In this document: positions 52,887-64,000 of the stretch, one piece after another
Position numbering within the stretch: position 1 is the first letter of the stretch
Layout of the letters: each line of letters opens with the position of its first letter
Assembly (NCBI RefSeq): GCF_003073045.1
Contig: NC_037596.1
Span: 29,238,392 to 29,302,391, forward strand
Source: Pomacea canaliculata
Lineage: Eukaryota; Mollusca; Gastropoda; Architaenioglossa; Ampullariidae
Direction of reading: 5' to 3'
Length of the DNA: 64,000 nucleotides
Notes under the pieces: model-generated
Seen by the model: only the letters and a program-made list of their open reading frames with translations
Databases searched by the model: none
Told to the model about the DNA's origin: nothing
Position numbers and translations under genes: made by a program

Positions 52887-54234
52887 GGCAATTTGATTAG
52901 AATTTATGGTAGATTAAATGTATTAAATTGTTTAACACTTTACATTTTTTTCCTACATTCTACCTCGGGATTGATTTTAAAACAATTTCTTGTTCATCTA
53001 GTTTGCGTCTCGCTTTAATACAAGAAAACAAATGAAATATATTTCACAATTTCTCATTTGGCTGTTTATTAAGTGTCACCTGGTAAGACAGTTTAGGTTG
53101 CCTTTTATTTTAAGGTTTATAAATGTCTTTGTAAGCTGAAAAATTTCTGACCTATAGATTGAATTATCTTCATATTTATTGGCTTGTTTAGATAGTACTT
53201 ATAGTTCTGAACCGACCGCGAGACTGTGGAGTCAAGACAACATGAATTGTGGTGTGTGCGGTCAGTACACAGGAGGACGAAGTAGATATATTGATTAGTA
53301 ATTAACAAATAAATAAAGCATGAATCGACTTGTCAGAAAGGAAATCTCTGCGCCATAACAATTGTGAAAAAATACTGTGGACCCCAAATTGTATTAGTCT
53401 TCTGAATATTGTTTCTTATTACATAGTCCTTTTTTGATATTCTGTGTGGTTCAGGTTTTATTCTCTTGTCTCATTAAAACTTTTGTTTTATGCAATAATG
53501 ACTAAGGAGACTCAACTCGTCTTTCAAAGCTGCTTGAGCGTTCGATACATTTCATTGACCACAGTAAATGTTGGCAGCAAGTTTTTGAGATAAACAGTCT
53601 TGCCATATCTCTTTAGCCGACCTTGTTGTAAAATAGTGGGGTTTGATTTTTTGTTTTGATACCTAGTTGTTTGTAGAAGGTTGATTTCTGACTAAGGAGT
53701 CAACGACTTTAATCTAAAAACTTTCAAACGGTCATTTGTAAAAAAAATTTAAAAAATAAAACTTTTATCTGATTGGTATACAGCATAATGAGAGACACGT
53801 ACAAGACACAAACAAGAAGTAAAGTACATTTAAGCAAATAAAACCAAAATTTTCGTCAACATAATTACTATACTTTCTTAGAGCAAAAAGTTAATTCCAG
53901 CGTCAAAGAACAAAAGAAAGAAAGACTACTGATGAACTTCTGTAAAATATTGAATAACCGTCAGTTTCATTCTACATTCTTTAGCAGGTGTGTCTCTCAG
54001 TGTTTGTGTTTGTTTGAGAGATAGAGATAGGGAGAGAAAGACATTGTGTGTTGTTATTTATTCTTTCCTTCATTTTCTATTTGTATTTTTTTTTTCTTCT
54101 TCCAATGAGTATTTAAAACATAGCATTTTTATCGTTTCTTTCTACGCTACGTGAGAACGGGGAAGGACATCGTCATCATCATCATCATGATGGTCGTCAT
54201 CGTTGTCATTAAACTACTGTAAGAGGCACATTAT

Positions 54235-54430
54235 ATTGGCTTCAAAACCCTCACATGCACCAAAGATAGTGACATACAATAATAAGCGCCATGTGTGCGT
54301 CTAAAGACAAAGTCCGGCAACCAGCCACCTGCCACGACACGGCTTATTGTCTCCCCTGCCTGCGCACACAAATACACTAAAATTCTACATCTGCTGCAGA
54401 TCAATGCAAGTGAAAGATTCGTAAATCCAT
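54235..54430 (+). repeat. Upstream module, copy 14 (EF-delta-4)
   Basis: Core near 54344-54360. Confidence 0.55.
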
Positions 54431-54649
54431 GGAACTGTGAAAATCAATAATAGCACACAATTCTGCAAAATCCTTTGCCAACACGCGCAGATTATTTCTC
54501 ATACATCATGGGATAGTCTTGTGTTTATTGTTAGGCAAACACTCACCTGTCAAACTTATAGATTACAAGGCAGCAGATGTTTTCTTTATCACAAGCTTAG
54601 TCTTAGTTTTTTGGTTTCTTCCTCAGGAATCAAAGTGTAAATTCGCTCC

Positions 54650-54722
54650 CTCTATCTACTGACCGTACACACATCACAACCCAAGTTTTCTTGGTTCTAT
54701 TGAATTGCTTCTTCTTTAAACG
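54650..54722 (+). promoter_or_regulatory. Decayed type 1 leader of EF-delta-4
   Basis: Ends TTTAAACG|ATGAAT; donor lost as in the other delta copies. Confidence 0.4.
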
Positions 54723-55000
54723 ATGAATACATTGTAAGCTAAAAAAAATTCATCCTTATAGTCTAAGAGGAGGTATTGTGTCCATATATCTTAGTTTAAC
54801 CAGGCTGTCTTTCATTCGTCACAGATTATTTTCTAGGTTAGACATCAATCTCTCCTACAGGAGAATGTATTCGTCATCTTGGTTACTACCATGTTATTTT
54901 ATATTGTAATCATTGACATCTTCGATTTAGTTAAAAGTTTAAAGCTCATTTCTGTACGATTTTTATTTCGTGCGCAAAAAATTAATTTTTGTTTTGTAAA

Positions 55001-55006
<6 letters not shown>

Positions 55007-55086
<80 letters not shown>
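55007..55086. repeat. (TC)n array before EF-delta-4
   Basis: About 40 TC units running up to the CACTGGCAG acceptor, an extreme polypyrimidine tract. The other delta copies have ordinary sequence here. Confidence 0.85.
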
Positions 55087-55090
<4 letters not shown>

Positions 55091-55112
55091 GCAGATTTCC
55101 TAATGAACATTG

Positions 55113-55133
55113 TCATTTTGTTTCATCTTCTAG
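55113..55133 (+). pseudogene. EF-delta-4: truncated signal-peptide exon
   Basis: Reads MNIVILF and is followed by about 13 more bases matching the exon before homology switches near 55134 to the gamma downstream spacer (matching about 14408 onward). A long TC array ends just before its acceptor. Confidence 0.55.
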
Positions 55134-56402
55134 GAACACATTACACGTGTCGAATGCAAAGAGGATCAAATCAAGTGACAAAAGGCTTCCCGTGAAATTT
55201 GTATTTTGGTTTGTGACAGCTATGTTGTTATATGATAGATGGTTGATTTGTCAGCAAAAAACCGTGTTTTCATGAGTTCTATCAGGTGTGTAAGCTTAGC
55301 GCCATTCCAGATAGAAACGCGTACCTATGCAGAGTGCAGGCATTGAATCATAAATTGCTTCTAAAAAATAATGAGAAAGGTTTTGATAGATATAAAAATT
55401 TTAAAATAATACAGAAATGTTCAAACTGTGTTTGAAGTAAGACTTGTTTTGTTTTAGAAGCAAGTATCGACAAATGGTGTTTCGAAAATAATTGTGTGGG
55501 TGGGTGCGTGTGTGTGGGCCATAATATGCTAAAAACAAAGTGATAGTCCTTCAGGAAAGTCATATCTGCTCTGTAGCTCTTTGCTGGTGACTTCATAATT
55601 CATTAACTTGTCCACGAATCCACGTGTACTTTGCTGTCCTTTGTTTGTCTTGTGCTTTTCCTTGCACTCCATAGGATCTCCTTTCTCTTCCCCTGTCCCT
55701 CATCTGACAGCCTGTCTGTTCTTTGAAGGTTGCCATTCAATTTTTTCTGTCTTCTTTAAACATTATTCTGTGTAATCGTTTTGTCTGTCACCATAAAAAA
55801 TCTGTTTTTATAATATTGAGATTTCCTATTAATACAAAATACTTAGTCCTTTGCGTTTTGTGATGTAGTGTGGATATTTTAAACAGAAATAGCTCTGATG
55901 GCTGGATTTCGCCATTTTAAGTGTATAAAAAAATTAAATGTCGAAAAACGCACGTGTGAACATTGTCACGCCACCCAGTCCTATTGCCAGCCTCACGAGA
56001 TGTAAAGAGAATTTATTATTATTATTATACCTGTGAGTGTTTCGTCAGCTACAAGGGTTCAGCAAGCCCGTATATCGCCTGCTAACTGCATTTAACTTTT
56101 AAGCATGTAAGGCTTAGCTATCTATCGTCACTTACATAATTATTTGCTTTTAAAACCAACGTTTTGAGCCTGTCTTTGATGGAGGGGAAAGTGTATTATT
56201 ATTATTAGTCTCCGTCACATGTGCTTTCACAGTACGTGATTGTGCCACTGAGAGAAAAAGCGAAAAAAAAATTCATGAACACGTGTGATTTATGGTTCAT
56301 GAAGCGGTCAAGTGTTGATGATAAACAATGCTTTAAAGCAGTTGTATTTGTTATGTCAACATCTAAACATTGGCTTATTCGTCTTTTTGTCAAGAGGTAG
56401 AG

Positions 56403-56476
56403 TATATATTTTGCCCTGCTTTTGCCTGGTAAACACTCGATTTCTTGGTTTTCCTTGCCTACCTTTGCATTCACAG
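56403..56476 (+). promoter_or_regulatory. TATA box plus leader exon (type 2), upstream of EF-beta-2
   Basis: Same structure, ending TTCACAG|GTAAGA, 1.3 kb before the beta-2 5' UTR acceptor. Confidence 0.5.
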
Positions 56477-56984
56477 GTAAGATTGTATTCTTATATTAAC
56501 ATTAACTGTAAACGATTTATTTATTTTGTGCATAAAAGAACTTTTGAACATTTAAATCTCTGTCATGGTGCTAATTTTCTCTTCACTACCTTTCTTACTG
56601 CTTATGATGACTTATTTGTCAAAAATGTCAAAAATGTCACCAACAAAGTAAAAACGGGGTTTCTGTTCTGTGCAAGAGCTGATTGGTGATGCTGTAGGTT
56701 GACTGTAGCAAGAATACACTTTACTAAATAATGACACCCACAAGTTCTAGAAAGTAGGTAGATTGTCATTCGAATGTGCAACATTACGACGAATTTTTTC
56801 TGTCTTTAAAATATCATGAGTAGCTGTTGGCGTACAACAGGGGAAACAATGAACAGTAGAATATGGCTTCTTGTAGGACTTGATCCTTAAATGAACACAC
56901 GACAGGAATCGCATGGCATTATTAACTTGTTTCTTCCATGTATGAAAAAAATTAGCCATCGTTATCGTCGTCGTCGTCGTTATT

Positions 56985-57205
56985 AAATTGGTGTGAGAAG
57001 TACATGATATTCACCTCTACAACCTCAGCATATACACATGCACAAAAGAAAATAACATACAATGCTGAGTTCCACGTGTGTACGTCTATGGATCAAGTCC
57101 GACAACTAGACACTTGACACGACACGGCTTATTGTCTCCCCTGCCTGACTCCAACACATACAAGCAAAGACACAGTGTGACTAGACCTGCTGCAGATCAA
57201 TGCAA
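56985..57205 (+). repeat. Upstream module, copy 15 (EF-beta-2)
   Basis: Core near 57129-57145, about 350 bp before the beta-2 leader. Confidence 0.55.
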
Positions 57206-57481
57206 GTAAAAGATTCGTAAATTCACTGAACTCTAAAAATAAATAACAAGACACATTGATTGAAAATTGATTGCCAGCAGGAGCAGATTATTTTGCAGAG
57301 AAAATTTAACCACATTCACCACGTTTTATCATACATCATGGGATAGTCTTGTCTTTATTGTTAGGCAAACACTCACCTGTCAACCGTACTTACAGATTAC
57401 AAGTCAGCAGAGGATGTCCTTATCACAAGCTTCATCTTGATTTTTTTGGTTTGTTCCTCAGGAATCAAAGTGTAAATTCGG

Positions 57482-57557
57482 TTCCGCCATCTACAGACCG
57501 TGCACATATCACAACCCACGTTCTCTTAACTCAGTTGGATTGCTTCTTCTTCAAACG
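57482..57557 (+). promoter_or_regulatory. Leader exon (type 1) of EF-beta-2
   Basis: Same as the beta-1 leader, ending TTCAAACG|GTAATA. The box upstream is GTGTAAATTCG. Confidence 0.5.
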
Positions 57558-57799
57558 GTAATAGAATGACAGATGAAAAAATTCTTTGAAAACCTTATTA
57601 TATGCCTTATACAATAATCCTTATATATGGTGCACGCTTCTTGAGATTTCCTCAGATCATCTGAGGTACACCCCGTTATGGTTGTCCAAGAAAAGTAATA
57701 AAAGCAAGACTTATAAAAAAACAAGTTAACAATCCAAAAATATCAAGAGATAATGTGTAACTTTTGTTTTGACAGGGCGGACTAATCGGCAATTTCATC

Positions 57800-59180
57800 A
57801 TGAAGGTTGTCATTCTCTCCTGTCTTATAGCTGCAGTTCTTGGGTAAGAGCTCATTTGTTAACGGCTTTTAGAGAATTCTAAACTAGTTATGAGTGAAGC
57901 TTTTTAAAGAAAGTAAATATTCTTAGACTCTTCCCTTTTTCGCATTAAAGCAGAAAAAATGTAATGAATAAAAGTAATTAAATCTCGGACAATACCTAGT
58001 AGCCCCCTACACACACACAGGCACCAAAAGCACATCCTGTTAACATCCTTAACAAATGGACTAACATAAGACGACGACTAAATCATTTTATTTACTCTTT
58101 CAGGGTGGACTACGACGAAGCTAAAGCAGGTTTTGATGCTCTCGACCTAGACGGTGATGGGATTGTACTGCAAGAGGAAATACTGACTTTCATCGAACAA
58201 AACGACCTAAACAGTAATCGTCATTATCATCATCATCATCCTCGTCGTTGTTAGCGACGACAGCATACCGTTAATCCTTTTCTAAGGATATCACTCTATA
58301 TCACAAAATCTGTGTATGTAATTTACATTTTAAGGAACTTATATTTGGAATAAGAATAATAAAAAGGTTCATGCTTATTAAGCACACGCTTCATTGTTGG
58401 AATTGTTTTCAAATTTTATTTGCAGACGACGGAAACATAACCATTGAAGAGAAAACAGCTACTGAGCTACCCGGGACACCCGAGATTGTATTTCATGGTT
58501 ATTTCAACTACCACGACAAACTAGATGGCGCTGCTGACGGCGTGATCTCTCTGTCCGTTGCTCCTGTGCTGTTTCACATCTTCGACGCTGACGGTGAGTG
58601 TGACTCCTTTGACACAAAGAAATTAAAGGCCAGGAACAAAATGTATTTCCACCTCATACCTACAGAATATCGTACCTAGGACACTTGAAGAAAAGATCTT
58701 TTGATAGTTGAACAATAACATTTGTGGTTTTGAATTTTATTTAGGGTTTTAAAATATGCACTTAGGTAAACCGTTTTAAAATATATCGAGTGCTTAATTT
58801 TAAAATCGTTTTATTTTGTGAGTTGTGAGCTTCACTTCTAAAACAACTGAATTGAAATTTCAGGTGACGGTGAAATCACACTTGATGAATGGTTTATTAC
58901 TCTTCCACAGGTAATATCAGACAGACAGAGCGACCGGCATTCAGACACACTAACAGATACACACATACACGCGTGCCGTATTTTAAGATGAATAACTGCA
59001 GCTGCTGAGTATAGTCATATCCGACTATATGAATCGGGAAAGGAAGAAATTGCTTTTAAAGCCCTCACCTTCAATAACCCTTATTGTCATCATCACTATC
59101 TTCATACTCTACCTTCTTCATCCTAGACGAATTCCTTCTTTTTCTTTTCTTTCTCTTCCTCCTCCTCCTCCTCCTCATCC

Positions 59181-59221
<41 letters not shown>

Positions 59222-59717
59222 CAAGCAGGTCGACCCGTAAACTGAACGTAAGGTATGGGGATTAAGGAGGAGTAAAGTCGCGAACTTTGTACTATTCTTG
59301 AGCACCTCTGAGTAATTCTCCCATCGTGCATACCTACCCCTCTTTGATGCTTGTTAACGAGGTTTTCTGCTGTGTTTAAGGGATTTAATTGAAACTATTC
59401 AGTTATCACTTCATGTATGATATGAATTTTAAATAAAAATATTACAATAAATAAATACAGATTTACAAGTAAAAGGAATATATATATATATTGTCGGCTT
59501 ATTTCTATATATCTTACGCCAAGCAAACTTTGATGGCCTCATCGTGAGTAAGAGCTTGAAAACTTTACATATAAAGTTTGTAATTAAAAAGATTCTTAAC
59601 TTTGTCAAGTACAGTACAGAATGAAAATAATGCGACTGGTAACATGTCATCATATTTTGGTTTTGGCAGGTAAACGATGGCATCCAAAACGAGATTATGG
59701 CCTTATATACAGCTTAA
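57800..59717 (+). CDS. EF-beta-2: secreted four-EF-hand protein (intact)
   Basis: Exons are 57800-57843, 58104-58213, 58426-58593, 58864-58910 and 59670-59717, giving 138 residues with no indel. The signal peptide is MKVVILSCLIAAVLG. Before loop 1 the helix reads VDYDEAKAGFDAL. Loop 1 is DLDGDGIVLQEE and loop 2 D-L-N-N-D-G-N-I-T-I-E-E. Loop 3 starts DKLDGAADGVIS (degenerate) and loop 4 is DADGDGEITLDE with Glu at the last ligand. The last exon is VNDGIQNEIMALYTA. Compared with alpha copies it has E-K-T-A-T-E-L-P and V-F-H-G-Y in the EF2-EF3 linker. Two possible upstream leaders exist: the 74-nt TATA/leader ending at 56476 and the leader ending at 57557 with a GTAATA donor. The 5' UTR piece is 57776-57799. 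Confidence 0.88.
59158..59219. repeat. (CTC)n(CAT)n in intron 4 of EF-beta-2
   Basis: Compound trinucleotide array. Confidence 0.8.
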
Positions 59718-59809
59718 CAGGCTGATACATGCAACACCTGACAGAGGAAGGAAGATGATGCTTCAGTAACTATGGCTATACCATAGAAAGACACCTGACA
59801 GAGACTTCT

Positions 59810-59815
59810 AATAAA
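59810..59815 (+). terminator. Poly(A) signal AATAAA of EF-beta-2
   Basis: Canonical hexamer 93 nt after the stop codon. Confidence 0.75.
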
Positions 59816-60829
59816 ATTCAAACAAATGAATGATGACGGCTTTTCGTTATGTGTTCTGTAAGAAGATAATTAAGAAAAGAACCCATAATAAGAGAGTCAA
59901 CAACAACATAATTGAATTATTCAAAATATCCCTATTTGGACTTACCGTGAATTGATAGTTTGACAAACGGTGCTTAAGAAAATTGAAATATTTCATTATC
60001 ACAACATTTTCTACCGAAACATTTACACAAATTCACAAATTGTAGTGGGTCAAAAAATAGCATACTCGTTATACTGTTATTTATATTGAAATATAACTAT
60101 TTTAACTCATTTAATGAGGAATAACTTATGTGACATGAGTCCGGTTAATTCCCATATAAAATGTTTGCATCTTCAATTCGTGTAGCAGAATCAGCTATCC
60201 TCATACCTTCTTTATTCTTTACATTGATGAAAATCTTTTCATGTTTCCAGAAGATTTTTTTAGTTTACAAAGTACTTACAGTTATGAAGCAATCGCGAGT
60301 CTGTGGAGTTATGACAACATGAGTTGTTGTTGTGTCTGTATGTGCGTGCGGTCAGTAGACAGGAAGGCGAAGTAGATATATTGATTAGTAATCAACAGAT
60401 AAATAAATAAACAATCCACTTGTCAAAAAGAAAATCTCTGCTGCCATAACAATTGTGAAAGTAATGCGGACCACAAAATGCATTAATCTTCTGAGTATTG
60501 TTTCGTATCCCATAATCCTTTTTTATATTCTGTGTCCTTCAGGTTTTATTCTCTTGTCTCATGGAAACTTTTGTTTCGTGCAATAATGACTAAGGAGGCT
60601 CAACTCCTTCAGAGCAGCTTGTGTGTTAGACACAGCTCACTGACCACAGTAAATGTTGGCAGCATGTTTTTTTACTTCTTTTAATGAGTACTTAAAACAT
60701 AACACTTTTATCGTTTTTTCTACGCTACGTACGAACTGGGGTGGACATGGCCATCATCATCGTCGTCGTCGTCGTCGTCGTCGGAATCATCGTCATCGTC
60801 GTCGTCGTCGTCGTCATTAAACTGCTTTA
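59816..60829. other. Spacer after EF-beta-2
   Basis: Starts like the beta-1 spacer, then near 60480 switches to alpha 3'-flank-like sequence (GACTAAGGAGGCTCAACTC). No gene seen. Confidence 0.5.
60752..60816. repeat. (GTC)n array before upstream module 16
   Basis: Expanded version of the short CAT/GTC arrays that precede the other modules (for example 4496-4533 and 20376-20412). Confidence 0.8.
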
Positions 60830-61010
60830 AGAGGCACATGATATTGGCTTCCACAAACTTAGTATATACACATGCATCAAAGAAAATAACATACAATATT
60901 GAGTTCCACGTCTAAGGATCAAGTTCGGCAACTAGACACTTACCACGACGTAGCTTATTGCCTCCCCTGCCTGACGCCTACACCTACAATAAAACACATA
61001 TCAATGACAG
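60830..61010 (+). repeat. Upstream module, copy 16 (orphan promoter)
   Basis: Core TTATTGCCTCCCCTGCC near 60956-60972, about 300 bp before the orphan TATA. More diverged than the other non-gamma copies. Confidence 0.5.
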
Positions 61011-61272
61011 TGAGAAAAAATCGTAAATTCACTGAAATGTAAAACTGTATACGTGGAATTATTGCTGGAAGGTTTATTGCTAGAAAAGGATTATTTTTCA
61101 CATAATGTGATTACTAATTCTCGCCACTTCTTTCCATCCATCATGAGATTGTCTTGTATTTATCGTTGAGCACCCTATCACCTGTCAGATTTACTTACAG
61201 TTTAAAGGGACTGTTGGTTTCCTTATGACAAGCTTAGTCTTAAGTTACAATTCTCGTATTCGCGAATCACAG

Positions 61273-61359
61273 TATATATTTGGTCCTGCCATCTCTTTAC
61301 CGCACACAAACCACAACACAAGTTCTCTTGGTCCCACTGACTTGCTTCTGCTTCAAACA
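61273..61359 (+). promoter_or_regulatory. Orphan promoter and leader with strong TATA and perfect donor
   Basis: TATATATT is followed by a leader (CACACAAACCACAACAC, CTTGCTTCTGCTTCAAACA) and GTAAGTA, a consensus donor. It combines traits of both leader types and is the most diverged copy. No coding exon follows before the junction at about 62165, so the gene it served has been lost or lies outside. Confidence 0.5.
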
Positions 61360-62309
61360 GTAAGTACATTCTAAGATGTAAAAAATTTTATGTTATGCAA
61401 TACAGCTTACATTGCTTCAGCTGCTATTTTTTACAATTAAAAATTTTGAATATAAACTAACCCATGCAGACCAGTTGATGAGTAGATCATCCACGATTTA
61501 AATTAAAAAGAAACACAGTTTGTCACAATAAGTTAGACGATCTTCCAACGGTCTCGACTAAACAGCGATGAGTTGTACGGTCTACTGAAATCCTGACTCG
61601 TCTTAAACCAAATAACAAAACCAGTATTCATTATCATAATCAGTGTGACTAACCCTTTGTCACCTGACCTGGTATCTATTCAACACGTGCAATATGTTCT
61701 CACACGCCCATATTGATGTCAAGCAGTTGTGGATAAACCCCGACTTTTTTTTTCTGAATTGGTGCAGCACAAAACCAAATTACAATCTGTAATTGCTTCA
61801 TGGTGAATTAATATGTTTAATCATTCAGCTTTATTCTTCTGATTAAATAAGTATACATATGAAACGTTTCTTGAGATCATCTGAGGCACACATCTGAAGT
61901 TACAGTCCAAGAGGAGGTGTTGTGGCCGTTTACCTTAGTCAAGGCAGGTTGTCTTTACCTCGGACCAGTTCTCTCTCTAGGTTGTACTTATACTATCCTA
62001 CAGGAGAATGTATTCGTCATCCTGGTTATTACTATGTTCTTTTACTTTGAAATCATTAACATCTTCGATTTATTCTAAATAGTCCAACTCATCTCCATAT
62101 GATGTTTTTGTCGTGCAAAAAAAACAAGTTTTTATAAATCATATTCTTTCTTTCCTTTCTTTCCCCTGGTTCCTGTGCCACTTCAGTTTGTATACTAATG
62201 TTAATGTGTTAATATTTAATTTGTAATGAAAAGATATTATAGTATATCTATAGTCTCCCTTCTCAATACCTGTCACCAATACAATAAAGGTAGGCTGTCA
62301 TGGGTTCAG
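61360..62309. other. Sequence after the orphan promoter
   Basis: Contains diverged matches to alpha upstream (TATTCAACACGTGCAATATG near 61676, GATCATCTGAGG near 61874) and delta upstream (AAGAGGAGGTGTTGTGG near 61909), then from about 62165 a fragment of gamma spacer. No coding exon found. Confidence 0.45.
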
Positions 62310-62465
62310 CACACACACACACACGTGCCGTATTTTAAGATGAATAACTGCCGCTGTTGAGTATAGTCATATCCGACGATATGAATCGGGAAAGGAAGAA
62401 ATTGCTTTTACTGCCTTCACCTTCATAAGCCGTTATTGCCATCATCACTATCTTCATACTCTTTA

Positions 62466-62604
62466 TCTTCCTCCTCCTCCACGAATTCGTTCTTTTTTTT
62501 TTCTTTCTCTTCCTCCTCCTTCTCCTCCTCGTCCTCCTCCTCGTCCTCCTCCTCGTCGTCGTCGTCGCCCTCCTCCTCTTCCTCCTCCTCATCATCATCA
62601 TCCT
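62466..62604. repeat. CTC/GTC/CAT array in unit 6
   Basis: Longest version of the GTC-containing array, upstream of the orphan last exon. Confidence 0.8.
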
Positions 62605-63075
62605 AACTGGTATCGATCAGCAGGTCGACTTGTAAACTGAACGCAAGGTATGGGGAGAAGCTGGAGTAAAGTTGTGACCTTTGAACTATTCTTGAACACT
62701 GAGTAATTCTCCCATCGTGCATACTTACCCCTCTTTGATGCTTGTTAACCAGGTTTTCTGCTGCGTTTAAGGGATTTAATTGAAACAGTTCAGTTATCAC
62801 TTTATGTAAGATATGAATTTTAAATAAAACTTTTAAAGTAGTACAATAAATACAGATTTACAACTAAAAATATAAATATTGTCAGCTGATTTCCCTATTT
62901 CTCACGCCATGCAAACTTTGATGGCCTCATCTTGAATAAGAGCTTGAAAACATTACATAGAATGTAAGTAATTAAAAAGATTCTTCTTTACTTTGTCAAG
63001 TACAGTACAGAATGAAGATAATGTGATTGATGTAACTGGTCACATGTAATCATAATCATATTTTGGTTTTGGCAG

Positions 63076-63123
63076 GTAATAGATGGCATCGAAAACGAGA
63101 TTGCGGCCTTATATGCAGCTTAA
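63076..63123 (+). pseudogene. Orphan last exon of an EF-alpha copy
   Basis: After a GGCAG acceptor, 16 codons read VIDGIENEIAALYAA and stop, identical to exon 5 of alpha-1/alpha-2. Exons 1-4 are absent. Homology to alpha intron 4 starts at the short CA array near 62310, directly joined on its left to a fragment of the gamma downstream spacer. The AATAAA at 63216-63221 is kept. This is a recombination remnant unless the missing exons were lost in assembly. Confidence 0.75.
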
Positions 63124-63215
63124 CAGGCTGATACATCCGACACCTGACAGATGAAGGGAGCTGATGTTTTGACAACAAAGGCTATATAACAGCAAGACAC
63201 CTGACAAAGAATTCT

Positions 63216-63221
63216 AATAAA
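63216..63221 (+). terminator. Poly(A) signal AATAAA after the orphan last exon
   Basis: Same hexamer and context as after the intact alpha genes. Confidence 0.6.
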
Positions 63222-64000
63222 ATTCAAAATGTTTGAAATGAACGACAGTGGCTTTTCGTTATGTGTTCTGTAAGCAGATAATGAGGATAAAAACCCATAA
63301 AAGGAGAGGAAACAACAACAACATAACTGAGTTATTAATAATATCTCAGTTTTGACTTGACATGAAGAACTATTTTCACTCTTTTCCGTCGTGCCATGTA
63401 AAACTAAATTATTGATAAAATGTCTGGAAACAAAATTAAAATGGCAATTTGATTAGAATTTATGGTACATTAAATGTATTAAATTGTTTAACACTTTACA
63501 TTTTTTTCCTACATTCTACCTCGGGATTGATTTTAAAACAATTTCTTGTTCATCTAGTTTGCATCTCGCTTTAATATAAGAAAACAAATGAAATATATTT
63601 CACAATTTCTTATTTGGCTGTTTATTAAGTGTCACCTGGTAAGACAGTTTAGGTTGCCTTTTATTTTAAGGTTTGTAAATGTCTTTGTAAGCTGAAAAAT
63701 TTCTGACCAATAGATTTAATTATCTTCATATTTATTGGCTTGTTTAGATAGTACTTAGAGTTATGAAGCGATCGCGAGACTGAGTCAAGACAACATGAAT
63801 TGTGGTGTGTGCGGTCAGTAAACAGGAGGACGAAGTAGATACATTAATTAGTAATTTACAAATAAATAAAGAATGAATCGACTTGTCAGAAAGGAAATCT
63901 CTGCGCCATAAAAATTGTGAAAAAATACTGTGGACCCCAAATTGTATAAGTCTTCTGAATATTGTTTCTTATCACATAATCCCTTTTTTATATTCTGTGT

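Larger units (their letters stand above)
48300..62165 (+). repeat. Tandem unit 5: alpha-6, delta-4 fragment, beta-2, orphan promoter
   Basis: Contains the LINE insertion after alpha-6 and several homology jumps (55134, about 55660, about 62165). Confidence 0.65.
62310..64000 (+). repeat. Tandem unit 6, partial: alpha intron 4, last exon and 3' flank
   Basis: Runs into the window end. Carries the empty site of the LINE inserted in unit 5 (near 63438-63445). Confidence 0.65.

Overview
This window is eukaryotic genomic DNA, AT-rich, with GT-AG introns, AATAAA poly(A) signals, many microsatellites and decayed transposons. It is almost certainly from an invertebrate animal. A mollusc is my best guess from the overall texture (long AAT, CA and CTC/CAT arrays, a THAP-type DNA transposon, a CR1/Rex-like LINE, Gypsy-like solo LTRs), but nothing here proves the phylum.

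The only genes I can support are one tandem family of small secreted EF-hand (calcium-binding) proteins, all on the + strand. Each complete gene has five coding exons of 44, 110, 168 and 47 nt plus a short last exon, with intron phases 2, 1, 1 and 0. The product is 131-138 residues: a signal peptide of about 15 residues followed by four EF-hand units whose loops start at residues 29, 49, 82 and 105. Loops 1, 2 and 4 look able to bind calcium. Loop 3 carries an insertion and is degenerate. I distinguish four lineages: EF-alpha (copies from 746, 16449, 24894, 31312, 48998 and a last-exon remnant at 63076), EF-beta (39187, 57800), EF-gamma (11183, 43110) and an orphan signal-peptide exon, EF-delta (7593, 36341, truncated at 55113). 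Intact reading frames are alpha-1 (746-2880), gamma-1 (11183-12906), alpha-2 (16449-18603), alpha-4 (31312-33352) and beta-2 (57800-59717). The others are truncated or carry small indels. In the 39.8-51.2 kb stretch the indels also hit introns and spacers, so assembly error is a serious alternative to true pseudogenes there.

Layout: the full repeating unit is alpha - delta - beta - gamma - spacer and is seen whole only at about 30.6-48.3 kb. Unit 1 (1-15750) has lost beta. Unit 2 (15750-24160) has lost the delta exon, beta and gamma. Unit 3 (24160-30610) keeps only alpha exons 1-4 joined to the gamma downstream spacer. Unit 5 (48300-62165) has alpha, a broken delta, beta and an orphan promoter. 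Unit 6 starts at about 62310 with only the last alpha exon. Several breakpoints fall in or next to microsatellites, which suggests unequal exchange. Upstream of the genes are three repeated non-coding parts: a roughly 200-bp module with a conserved ATTGTCTCCC core (16 copies), a TATA-plus-leader exon of constant 74-nt length ending in a GTAAGA donor (8 copies), and a second leader exon ending in CAAACG|GT (intact in front of gamma and beta, donor mutated in every delta copy). They suggest each gene has its own promoter and a spliced 5' leader.

Insertions date the duplications. A 1.66-kb element with terminal inverted repeats and a broken THAP-domain gene lies only in unit 1. A 176-bp CAGGG-type MITE lies in intron 2 of alpha-1 and alpha-2 only. 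A ~633-bp solo LTR with GTATA target duplications is in units 3 and 4. A 1.4-kb LINE fragment lies only in unit 5. Clean empty sites for several of them exist elsewhere in the window. The proteins are predicted to be exported, acidic, cysteine-free (mature part) calcium binders; their physiological role is not shown by the sequence.
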